DNA of 21,068 nucleotides. It comes from Hypsibius dujardini. Its lineage: Eukaryota; Tardigrada; Eutardigrada; Parachela; Hypsibiidae. The notes beneath the pieces were generated by a model. That model made no database searches, had not been told where the DNA came from, and worked only from the letters and a program-made list of their open reading frames with translations. The DNA lies in the NCBI GenBank assembly GCA_001579985.1, contig LRSR01011689.1, positions 1 through 21,068 on the forward strand. The letters run 5' to 3'. The position numbers were made by a program, and so were the translations under genes. Of the stretch, positions 1 to 8,299 are shown in pieces. Numbering within the stretch: position 1 is the first letter of the stretch; every line of letters begins with the position of its first letter.

Positions 1-193
1 TACACTGGAGGGTCTGGATATGGGCAAAAGGGGCGGAGCAAGGGGGTAGTCAGGTGGTTGAGTACACTGGAGGGTCCGGGGTACGGGCGAAAGGGGCGGA
101 GCAAGGGGGTGGTCAGGTAGTTGATTGTTCGATTGTTTGAAAACCACCCCCTGCCCCGCCCCTTTTGCCCATTCCCCCGGACTCACCAGTGTA
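1..193. mobile_element. TA-flanked fold-back MITE with duplicated left arm
   Basis: Positions 63-193 form an inverted-repeat element: the left end begins TACACTGGAGGGTCCGG and the right end, read on the other strand, begins TACACTGGTGAGTCCGG. Each arm runs about 55 bp through a GGGC-AAAGGGGCGG-GCA-GGGGGTGGT core, with a short GATTG-rich loop. Positions 1-62 are a second copy of the left arm in direct orientation, so the arm is tandemly duplicated with a 62-bp period. TA at both ends fits a TA target duplication as in Tc1/mariner-type elements (inference). A related element lies at 2072-2250. No transposase is present. Confidence 0.7.
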
Positions 194-340
194 CTCATTC
201 TTGTCGTTGACTGTATCATTTTGAGTGCCCTGTGTAAACAGATGGAGAGATATGCAAATTAGCTTTATTGGTACACTTTAGTCTCGTGTTTGTCACGGAA
301 GAGTCTGCCTCAACAGCAACTACCAATACTGTAAATACAC

Positions 341-454
341 ACGTGGCAAAAACCTTGCGCTAACCGAATTAAGCACTTCAACTTGGAGACTGTACAACAG
401 CCATGCAACGAGTGTAATGGCTTAACTCGGTTAGCGCAAGGGTTTTGCCACGTT
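341..454. repeat. Inverted repeat (fold-back element), about 32-bp arms
   Basis: The left arm ACGTGGCAAAAACCTTGCG continues through CTAACCGAATTAAGC. The right arm is its reverse complement with about three mismatches, around a loop of roughly 45 bp. This is another probable non-autonomous element; no second copy was seen in the window. No coding sequence is visible. Confidence 0.65.
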
Positions 455-718
455 TGAACGTGCATATTTAGTGATGGCGACAACCTCTCAGAGAGTTACT
501 TCCTCTCTGTGACTGCTCTCTGTAACTTTGTTTTCGGGCTTGTTCAAATTTTGTTTGGTTACATATACATGTATTAAATTTTAACGGATGTACATGACAA
601 ATGTCTGCGCGGGACGCACGACATGGTCGTCAACTCTTAAGGACTCCAGATTTGCGGATAAATGCGCGGCACGAGATCAGCTCGCCAGACGGCGCCTGCA
701 GACACGACCACAGACATA
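455..718. other. Spacer with no recognised feature
   Basis: This stretch has short internal repeats around CTCTCTGTGAC/CTCTCTGTAAC but no convincing gene, RNA gene or promoter. The reading frames here have no recognisable protein features. Confidence 0.4.
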
Positions 719-948
719 ACTGCACACCGGATAGGCAATCAATCAATCGATCTAAGTGACTATTGAATAGTCCCCTCAATCGGTCCCGCTGCTGGAAGAA
801 TGGTCCAAACTCGTTGTGGCATTCGTTTACTGCACACCGGATAGGCAATCAATCAATCAATCAATCTATCAAAGTGATTACTCAATAGTCCCCTCAATCG
901 GTCCCGCTGCTGGGAGAATGGTCCAAACTCGTTGTGGCATTCGTTTAC
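719..948. repeat. Direct tandem duplication, 110-118 bp unit
   Basis: Two consecutive copies begin ACTGCACACCGGATAGGCAA at 719 and 829 and end ATTCGTTTAC. They differ by a few substitutions and by the length of a TCAA/TCAATC tract, which is longer in the second copy. The short open frames over it are repeated in both copies and are best read as incidental. Confidence 0.85.
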
Positions 949-1640
949 TCTCGGAGAGCGCGCGGTTCGAATGCCCAAAATTTGAACATGAAATTCCACC
1001 AGCGCAGCGATAGGAGAGGTCGATTCGAGAAATGATTTATTCTCCGTCAATTACCGCACGGGAACGCGTATAATAAACTTTAACCAGCCACACCACCCCG
1101 CCGACCATCCATCTGATTGAACATCTTAAAATGGAAACGCATCAGATTCGGGTGAGTATTGACGGTAGCCAAGCGATCAAACCCTCGCTGATAAGATAGC
1201 CTTTTCATGTTCGGCGTTTCGGCAGAAATCACACTTGCGCAAAATGTGGCCCACTTGCCATGAAATCACGGTTAAATTATATACACATTCGCTGCCTTAA
1301 TTTAGCGTCTGCCTGAACCACGGCATGTATGGTCCGATTAAACGAACCGTGTAGTCCTGTTGCTGTTTATTGCTTGCTTATTTATTAATGCCTGGATTTA
1401 ATCGCCACGAGGGGTCCCGCTGGTAAAACTACACACGTACAGCTCGTACATCCTAAGACACTTGTCTCAATTCTAGCCTTGAGCTGTGCTCGGTATTGCA
1501 CCCCGTTCGTTTCCAGCACCGTCTCGCACGTCGTCGATCTCAACACCGCGCCGCCTAAAAACTCCTAGCTGAGTCACACAGTACAGCGCATAAATCACCC
1601 TGCACCGGAAGTCTGTACACTCGCAGTCCCACACACTGCA
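949..1640. other. Spacer with no recognised gene
   Basis: No open frame here resembles a known protein. An ATG at 1131 is followed seven codons later by a strong donor-like GTGAGT, but it cannot be joined to any further exon. A GGTTCGAATGCC string near 965 looks like a tRNA B box but lacks the rest of a tRNA. Confidence 0.4.
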
Positions 1641-1646
1641 TACTGT

Positions 1647-1862
1647 CTGTACTACCTGTACTGCCTGTACTGCCTGTGCTGCCTGTACTGCCTGTACTGC
1701 CTGTACTGCCTGTGCTGCCTGTGCTGCCTGTACTGCCTGTGCTGCCTGTGCTGCCTGTGCTGCCTGTACTGCCTGTACTGCCTGTGCTGCCTGTGCTGCC
1801 TGTACTGCCTGTGCTGCCTGTACTGCCTGTGCTGCCTGTGCTGCCTGTACTGCCTGTACTGT
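1647..1862. repeat. 9-bp minisatellite, 24 units of CTGTRCTGC
   Basis: There are 24 consecutive 9-bp units, CTGTACTGC or CTGTGCTGC, differing only at the fifth base. Thirteen carry A and eleven carry G; the first unit ends CTAC and the last ends CTGT. Because the unit length is divisible by three and contains no stop codon, several frames stay open (Leu-Pro-Val on +, Gly-Ser-Thr or Gln-Ala-Val on -). These are artefacts of the repeat rather than evidence of a gene. Confidence 0.93.
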
Positions 1863-2071
1863 CTGTGGGTGGTGTTGCTTCGCCAAGTTCCTGGGAGTCC
1901 CGGTGTATACACATTTACACGGTGCGTATTAACACATTACAGGAGCTGGAACGTTTAATTTCATCCGAAACTCCGCGGACAACCGAACACACTCGGCACA
2001 TCTCATCCGCACGTCCAAAACACCCACGACAGTCATCCTACTGTGTATCATCCCTATACAGTAAGCGACAG

Positions 2072-2250
2072 AATTTAATCTAACGGGGGGTCCCGGAAAT
2101 GGGCAAAAGAGGCGGGGCAGGGGTCATACTTGAACAATCAACTAATCAACCAGCGGAGCAATCGGAGCGGAGTTGATTGGTTGATTGTTCAAGTTTTACT
2201 CCTGCCCCGCCCCTTTTGCCCATATCCGGGACCCTCCATTAGATTAAATT
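2072..2250. mobile_element. Near-palindromic fold-back MITE upstream of the esterase gene
   Basis: The left arm AATTTAATCTAACGGGGGG is matched by the right arm CCTCCATTAGATTAAATT. The arms extend about 80 bp through GGGCAAAAGRGGCGGGGCAGG and ACTTGAACAATCAAC, leaving a loop of about 20 bp. The core matches the element at 63-193, so both belong to one family. It ends 113 bp before the esterase start codon and may therefore lie in its promoter or 5' UTR. Confidence 0.75.
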
Positions 2251-2363
2251 GTGTCGCCTACTCTAGCTGCACAAGGTCTGTTTCGGCTTGCAATTACGTA
2301 GACCGTTGACTTCCACATAATTTCTGGAGGGATTCTTCCGTGTTTTAATTTCTCTTCTTGAAG

Positions 2364-5121
2364 ATGTTGCCCCTCAAGATCACGGCCGTAGCCACGTTCC
2401 TGGCCATTGGGTTCGCCTACTTCTACTCCCCCGTGCCGGATGCCGCGGCGGTGGAGGATCAGTGGATCATCCGGAAGCTGTACGCTTTCAACCAGGCCTC
2501 CAAACTTGTGGTAATAATAAGTACAAACTGACGTATAGAAGCGCTTATTGGCAGGCAAGCGAACGATACAGCCCGATTAGCAATAGGCGAATATGTCTTG
2601 TAACTGATAAGACAGTGATTCCATTGTTGTTGCGTGTGTAGGCACGGATCGGTGTAATGCTAGGCTTCGACTCAGCCATCAACATCACCCGCAGTTTCCG
2701 CTCCATGAACGCCAAATACATCGCCAAGGACACGTTCGATATTACGACGGAAGATTTTGAGTTTGATGGTGTGCCGGTTGCGGTCCACCGAAAGACCGCC
2801 TGGCTCAAGGCGACCAATGGGAAGGATGCCGCCGGCAGCCTGCGACCGGCTATCGTGTATATCCACGGTGGCGGATGGATTTACTCCTTCCGAGGTATGC
2901 GGTGTAATATTGCCATGATGAGTATAGAGGGAATAGTAGAGGGAACAGCTGCAGAGGGAACAGCGGTGGAGGAACAGCTATGGAGGGAACAGCTGCAGAG
3001 GGAACAGCGTTAGAGGGAACAGCGGTAGAGGGAACAGCTATAGAGGGAACAGCTGCAGAGGGAACAGCGGTAGAGGGAACAGCGGTAGAGGGAACAGCTG
3101 TGGAGGGAACAGCTGAGAGGGAACAGCTGCAGAGGGAACAGATATAGAGGGAACAACGGTAGAGGAAGCAGCTGTAAAGGGAAGAGCTCTAGCGTATCGT
3201 CTTGTCACGGGTCTGGTAGACTGTCTGTGATTGCCTATTCTCGTCCACTTCTTGAAAGTTTCGTATAGCAGAATGCTGTCTGTCCATCGGACTAACCGTT
3301 TAGGCTTCTTGCTCGCAGTCTGGGTTAATCGTTACTTCATCAGGCCTTCTGTCAGTTGGTCTGGTCAGCTAGGCTGTCAACCCAGCTTTCCTCCGTCGAT
3401 CGGTTGTGCTGTCCATTACACCGTCCGTCTCATTAACTGGCCATCCGTTTCACTAACGGTCAGTTGAGTCTCCCATCAATTGGCTTAACGTTTCGTCTTC
3501 TCGTTCAACTTATTTCTTTCAGTTGAGCTTTCCGTGCGATCGTTTGGCATTACGTTCCTTCATTTTTACCGTTCCGTCATTCCTCTGTTTTTTCCCGTTT
3601 CATCCTCCCCGATTAACCTTCTGTTACTCCGGCAACCCTTTCATCATTGCGTTTGTTTCACCACCTTTCCCGTTTAATTCTCGGTCATTCCATCTGTTTA
3701 CCGTCATTGTCTTCTGGCTGACCGTCCCTCAGTAGAACTCTCCGTCAGTCCGTTCTCCCTTTCCTCTTCCCTTTTCCTTATTACTCCTCCTGTCGTTTGT
3801 CCCATTGTCCATCACAGCATCTTCAACTCCCTCGTCCATCTGTCATGTCCATCCGTCCGTCCATCTGTCATGTACGTCCATCCGTCCATCCGTCCATCCG
3901 TCATGTCCGTCCATCCGTCCATCCGTCCAACCGTCCATCCGTCCATCCGTCATGTCCGTCCATCCGTCCATCCGTCCATCCGTCATGTCCGTCCATCCGT
4001 CATATCCGTCCATCCGTCCATCCGTCATCTCTGACCTTCTAACTTTGCGTCCGTCGGTCCGTCTATGTGTTAATCAAACACTTTTGTTCGTCTTTCATTT
4101 GGTTGACCGTGTGTTATGTGCTGAACGCTTCTGAAACAGAGAAGCTCTTCTAACAAATTTTCCGGAACACACAAACAGACTTTGTGTCTTTTTTCCTCAG
4201 AAATTTTTGCCATGATGGAACGCTACTTCGTCCAGCAGCTTGACGTAGTGGTCGTCTCCGTCGAATACCGCCTTGCCCCCGAGCATCCGCACCCACAGCC
4301 GTTCCTGGACTGCGTGACCGCGGTCAAGTACCTTCACCGGCACGCCGCCGAGTTCGGTGTCGACCCCGCTCAAATCAGCATCGCCGGGGACAGTGCGGGC
4401 GGCCAGCTCTCAGCAGCCGTGACTATCAAGCTCCGCGACGACGGAGAACCCTTCCTCCAGCGCCAGATTCTCATCTCACCGGCCACGCAGTTCGCCACCT
4501 TCCGGCTGGACTCCTTCCAGGTATGGACAGCACGGCATGCGATTTTATTGTTTATAAAAAAATGGAGAGAAAAAAATGGGGGAAAAAATGTAAAATACAT
4601 TTAAACAAAACAATTTTCAGGAGAACGACCGCTACGGGATCCTCTCGAAACGGGCGGTCATTCAGTTCTGGCTACTCTACATGAACGAAAGTGCCCAGTA
4701 CGCCAACGAGTTCAACGCCAACGAGCACGTGTCCGAGCGGGTCGCCCACCACAAGGCCTGGCCGTACCTGCAGAAGTACCAAACGTTCCCGCAGGACCAC
4801 GTCAAAGTGGACGAAAAGGTCTCCAAAGTGCTGGAAGCCAAGATCCTCGATCCGTACCTGTGTCCGATGATGGCGGACTCGCTGAGCGGGCTGCCGCCGG
4901 CGCTGATTTTGGTGTCGGAGTTCGATACCATCAGGGACGACGCGTTGGCGTATGCGGATCGTCTGAGAGCCGAAGGTGCGGACGTGACGCTGCAGCGGAC
5001 GAACGGATTCCATGGGATTTACCTGTTCGCTGGGCAGGGCGCGGTCAGCGGTGGGGAAATGGTCGAGTCGGTGGTGACATACATGCGGGAAGCTTACAGT
5101 GCAAGGAGCTCGACGCGTTGA
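2364..5121 (+). CDS. AADAC: Arylacetamide deacetylase-like microsomal esterase (4 exons)
   Basis: This is a serine esterase of the hormone-sensitive-lipase-like alpha/beta-hydrolase family, expected to hydrolyse acyl esters or arylacetamides at the ER. Exons: 2364-2510, 2642-2894, 4201-4520, 4621-5121; the join gives 406 residues, close to vertebrate AADAC (about 400). Residues 4-22 form a hydrophobic signal anchor. The oxyanion-hole motif HGGGW starts at residue 124, the nucleophile elbow GDSAGG places the catalytic Ser at 198, and Asp342 (EFDTIRDD) and His371 (GFHGIY) complete the triad. YRLAPEHP before the elbow is also typical. Intron 2 is 1,306 bp and full of repeats, while introns 1 and 3 are about 100-130 bp. 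AADAC and the related NCEH1 cannot be separated with certainty by eye. The ATG chosen directly precedes the anchor. Confidence 0.9.
2928..3192. repeat. Minisatellite GAGGGAACAGC..., about 15-bp unit
   Basis: About 16-17 imperfect copies of a 15-bp unit, AGAGGGAACAGCNGY, lie just inside intron 2 of the esterase gene, 33 bp after the donor site. The internal three bases vary between CTG, GGT and TAT types. Confidence 0.88.
3193..3832. other. Pyrimidine-rich intronic sequence of esterase intron 2
   Basis: This is degenerate T/C-rich sequence with scattered GTCCGT and CGTTTC words, perhaps a decayed version of the array downstream. The open frames have no recognisable protein character. No RNA gene or further exon of the esterase is needed, because exons 2 and 3 join in frame across it. 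Confidence 0.5.
3833..4030. repeat. CCATCCGT microsatellite/minisatellite
   Basis: An 8-bp CCATCCGT array is interrupted at intervals by CATGTCCGT or CATATCCGT, within esterase intron 2. It lies 170 bp upstream of the exon 3 acceptor. All-frame openness here comes from the repeat. Confidence 0.9.
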
Positions 5122-5259
5122 CGTTTGCATTGATTGGCATTTCTATTTCGTGTGATTAATTGCGGTCTATCTTTTTCACCCAGAAAGGCTCCATATGAGT
5201 GAACCGCTTTTCCTCCTGAGTCCCAACACACTTGTGTACTCGTATCGAAAAAGGTTTTG
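5122..5259. other. Esterase 3' flank
   Basis: Short sequence between the esterase stop codon and the first MITE. No canonical AATAAA is visible, so the poly(A) site may lie inside the MITE cluster or use a variant signal. Confidence 0.35.
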
Positions 5260-5573
5260 TACTGCTGTATACGATCCGCTCCTGATCTCAGCGGTCGATT
5301 ATGCTCCACCCCCGCTGATTCACATCAAGCTTGAGCGAATCGTTCAATTACGTTCACTTGTCTGTGATTGGCCCGTTGGTTTTTTGCCTGACAGGCTATG
5401 CTACCTTACTTGACTGAAATGATGATTGATGATGAGCATTACGGTGATCAACATTTTTAAGTCGATAAAGTTTAGGTGAATCTGAATGAACAACCAAGTG
5501 AGCGACGGAACGTGTTTTCAGGCCGGACCTAAAATCGACCCTTGAGATCGGGAGCGCACAGTATACAGCAGTA
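5260..5573. mobile_element. TA-flanked MITE-like element, about 40-bp terminal inverted repeats
   Basis: The left end is TACTGCTGTATACGATCCGC and the right end reads on the minus strand TACTGCTGTATACTGTGCGC. Similarity continues through GATCTCA and GGTCGATT. The TA dinucleotide at each end fits a TA target site. Internal words (CGTTCAAT, TTCACT, TGATTGGC) recur in the element immediately downstream, suggesting the two are distant relatives. There is no coding capacity. Confidence 0.7.
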
Positions 5574-5576
5574 CTG

Positions 5577-5844
5577 TATGCTCGCGATCTGTAGGGACAG
5601 CTAAGCCCCGCCTCCCTCTGTATGGCCCTGCACTTGATTGAACGTTCAATCTGATTCACTCTTCTCTGATTGGCTCATTTTGTACAGCTTACCCCTTGTG
5701 CTTGATCGATTGATTGCACAGTGGTGCTTTTCCGTATATTTGTCCCTACAGTGGTAATTTGGTGAAGGGCACTGAATAGGCACGGCCCGGGTTGATTAAA
5801 ATTTACTGGTAGGGCAGAAAAGTGTTCTTGAGATTGCGAGCATA
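5577..5844 (+). mobile_element. 268-bp MITE, copy 1 (TATGCTCGCGATC termini)
   Basis: The element begins TATGCTCGCGATCT and ends AGATTGCGAGCATA, giving terminal inverted repeats of about 14 bp with TA at both ends. A 269-bp copy in opposite orientation lies at 18583-18851 and matches along its whole length with roughly 80% identity by eye, including GGGACAGCTAA-CCCCGCCTCC near one end and GGGCAGAAAAGTGTTC near the other. Only 3 bp (CTG) separate it from the preceding element. It encodes no protein. Confidence 0.85.
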
Positions 5845-6172
5845 CCATATGTTATTGCCATTTCAATCCAACAATTGTTGCTTAAAGACTTGGCGCAAGA
5901 GCAGATTTTGCGCGTGGCGCTTAAGTCGCCTGCGTATCTTTTTTGTCAATGTAATGTTACAGTGAAAAGTCCTGAGATTCGAATGACGTCACAGTGTCGT
6001 TTCTACTTTACTGTCTCAAACTCCAAACTAGCAACGGCCGGCTCCGAGAAAACGGTTCGATAGAAATAAACTTCTGTGACTGTTTGAATCTCGAGACTTT
6101 GACTTTATTAGTGTATTGACAAGGCGTCTTCTTCTGTCTGCAGATGTGTTTATTTTTCAAATTCAAATTATA
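5845..6172 (+). other. 5' flank of the TMEM199 gene, including a small uORF
   Basis: No conserved gene is visible. A pyrimidine run ending TCTGCAG at 6143 looks like a splice acceptor, so a 5' UTR intron is possible. Directly after it, an ATG at 6144 opens a nine-codon upstream frame whose TAA stop (6171-6173) overlaps the A of the TMEM199 start codon. No TATA box was identified. Confidence 0.45.
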
Positions 6173-8014
6173 ATGACAACCGAAATACAGCAAGAGAAAG
6201 GAAGCTCGTCATCAAAGAGAGGTGAGTTTCACGACTTTAACTCGCGCTTATGAATCCCGCTCGCGCACGTCAAACATTGATTGCTCTCTTTAATTGTTGT
6301 ATCGAATGGAGCGTGCACAGTTTACTGACGGATCAATTAATTGATTGATGGATTGAGAGATCTAGCTTATTTTATCCCGTCGGGCCTTTTTCATTCCCAG
6401 GTGGTGAGGAAACCGGGAGCCACGTCAGCATCACCCCCAAGCTGAAGCAGTGGATTGAGAAAATAGCTTCCGATGCGGGCGAGGGAAATGCGTCAGAGGA
6501 ATTGCGGTTAAAATGCGAGGATTACCTGCAGACGCCTCCGCGATGTGTGCCCCTTTCGGTGGTTCAGCGCGTTGCCGACTACGCTAGCGGGCGCCGCGAG
6601 CAGGGAAAAACTCCGAAGGCACGAAATTCTTACCTCGATGATTTCCTCGCGGGCGCCAAATGGTTCTTCGCGGAAGGACCACCTTTACCCAAGCGAGTAG
6701 GTCACGTGAAGCCTGGGGTGGCTTTACCATTGTTCTCAAGCGTTGATTCCTTGATTGGCTCTTGTTACATTGGCTAGTTTTATCATTGTTTTCAAGCGTT
6801 GATTCCTTGATTAGCTTACGTTGCATTGATTAGCTTTATCATTTGGACGTTTGTTGGTGATTGATTGATTGATTGATTAAATTAGCCTAAACGTTTTAGT
6901 TACTAAAATAGATTAAACTAAAAATAATCTTTCGCACTTTTAATGAATTAGAGAGTTGGTTAGTTGACTGATTTCGGTTACTGTCATCCCTGAACTTCCA
7001 TCACTTTGCGTCAACATCGGCTTTATTCTCGTGTAGGACCGTGACAGTGAATCGACCGTGGAACGCATTCGGAATGATGCTGCCAATCGCGAATACGAAA
7101 GAATGACCAAAAATCTCGGCGGGACACTGGCGAAGAAGTCCGGTGAAGGCATCGGTAGCTTCGCAGCGGATTGTACGTTGAAACATTACTTCCCTTCCTT
7201 TAGGACAGTTTTTCCCATCGTCTTCGAAAGGGAGTAACCGTCGTGTTTTTCCCATCACCGTTCAGTAAAATCGGCCAACAAAGAAGCGATCGCCGCGTTC
7301 AACTGTCTCCTGTCGGTAATCGGGGCCTTTGTCTTCGCCTACTTCGCCACCGGCATGGTCGTAGAGGACAACGTCATTGCCCAGGTGATGGTCGCGGTGG
7401 TGGTCAGTACGATAGTGGCGGCTGCCGACGTCTACTTCCTCATCAAGAAGCTCCATCACGACGAGCTGAAAGCATCCGGACTGGGTAGGTTCCAATTCAA
7501 ACCCTGCAGACGCAAGCAGTCAGACCAACCATATGTACACGCAGACAAAACGCAGGAACACAGACAGGCAGTCAGAAAAATATTCAAACAGACAAACAGG
7601 CAAAGTAGCAAGCAGATATTCAGACAAGCAGGCAGTAAAACGAGTATACAGGCAGGAACGCAAGCAGTCAGTCAGACAAACCGGCAGTTAGTCAGACAAT
7701 CAAGCAGGTAAAGAGACAGCCCAGCAAAGCGACAGCCAAACAAGCATGCCGTCAAAAACAGGCAGGAGCGCGGGCAAACATGCAGTCAGACAGACATGCA
7801 TCAGATAAAGTGGAAAACTAACAAACGGAAGCCGTCAGTCAGGCAAGCAGGCAGACAAAGAGACAGGCAGTCAAACATACAACAACCGTATCGGGTTACA
7901 TCACTTGTCAGAGAGCCCTTATTGTCACACGCTGAATCCGCTTTTCTTTTCGCAGATAAACCGACCAAAATTCCCACGGCATTTGATCTTCACAAAAAGT
8001 CAAAGGACGTTTGA
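6173..8014 (+). CDS. TMEM199: TMEM199/Vma12-like V-ATPase assembly factor (5 exons)
   Basis: This is a homologue of yeast Vma12 and human TMEM199, ER/Golgi membrane proteins needed to assemble the Vo sector of the vacuolar proton pump. Exons: 6173-6221, 6401-6696, 7037-7172, 7266-7484, 7956-8014; all junctions are GT-AG and in frame, giving 252 residues (human about 208). The family hallmark is a cytosolic stretch NREYERMTKNL near residue 135, followed by two C-terminal membrane segments at about 168-190 and 197-220 and a short charged tail (HHDELKA, then LHKKSKDV). The N-terminal 140 residues are hydrophilic and less conserved. The stop codon lies 285 bp from the convergent NOP56 stop. Intron 2 holds a tandem duplication and intron 4 a degenerate CAGACAG array. 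The start choice is supported by phase across exon 1 but is less certain than the rest. Confidence 0.86.
6717..6836. repeat. Tandem duplication of about 58 bp in TMEM199 intron 2
   Basis: Two copies share CAAGCGTTGATTCCTTGATT followed by variants of GGCT(T/A)CGTTACATTG, and a partial third copy begins CTTTATCATT. It is followed by a GATT microsatellite at about 6860-6880. Confidence 0.8.
6881..7010. repeat. AT-rich TTAGTT repeat, related to 19301-19436
   Basis: The segment contains TTTTAGTTACTAAAATAG, TTAGTTGACTGATTT and then TGTCATCCCTGAA. The block at 19301-19436 has the same order of words (TTTTAGTTATAA, TTAGTTGACTAATTT, TGCCATCCCT). Both lie inside introns just upstream of an exon. The relationship was judged by eye and the family is unidentified. 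Confidence 0.5.
7505..7880. repeat. Degenerate CAGACAG/CAGGCAG repeat in TMEM199 intron 4
   Basis: Diverged 4- and 8-bp motifs (CAGACA, CAGGCAG, AAGCAGTCAG) cover most of the 471-bp intron. The same motif family recurs at 13276-13432, 16671-16998 and 21022-21068. Confidence 0.8.
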
Positions 8015-8258
8015 GTTTGAATCCACCCCCTCTCGCCAGACATTCCAAACCATCCAACGTATATAAACTAAAGAGAACTCGTTTTTGTCACACATGACAA
8101 TTATTTCGGTGCTAATACCCCCGTGGTAGTCCAGCCAAAATGAATACCCCCAGCTTCGAACTCCGTAGCAGGTAGTACTCCAGTAACGAGAGAAAACGAG
8201 AAGCTTGGTATGGTCCATGGAAAAACGCGTATTCGCTCCCCAGGTACATTATATGCAA

Positions 8259-8264
8259 AATAAA
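8259..8264 (+). promoter_or_regulatory. Candidate poly(A) signal AATAAA for TMEM199
   Basis: An AATAAA lies about 245 nt after the TMEM199 stop codon and only 36 nt from the NOP56 stop codon on the other strand. If used, the TMEM199 transcript would end in or next to the NOP56 terminal exon. It is the only canonical plus-strand signal in this interval. Confidence 0.45.
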
Positions 8265-8299
8265 ACAAAATAAGCGATAACAACATGTACCACTACGTT

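Noticed and set aside
955-985. tRNA gene suggested by GGTTCGAATGCC
   Set aside because: No matching A box, acceptor stem or cloverleaf could be drawn around the B-box-like string.
1131-1157. Seven-codon first exon (ATG ... CGG followed by GTGAGT)
   Set aside because: The donor is strong, but no downstream exon could be linked in frame and the peptide is too short to recognise.
1473-2083. Repetitive proteins (Gly-Ser-Thr, Gln-Ala-Val or Leu-Pro-Val repeats)
   Set aside because: All are readings of one 9-bp minisatellite in different frames and strands; no flanking coding character.
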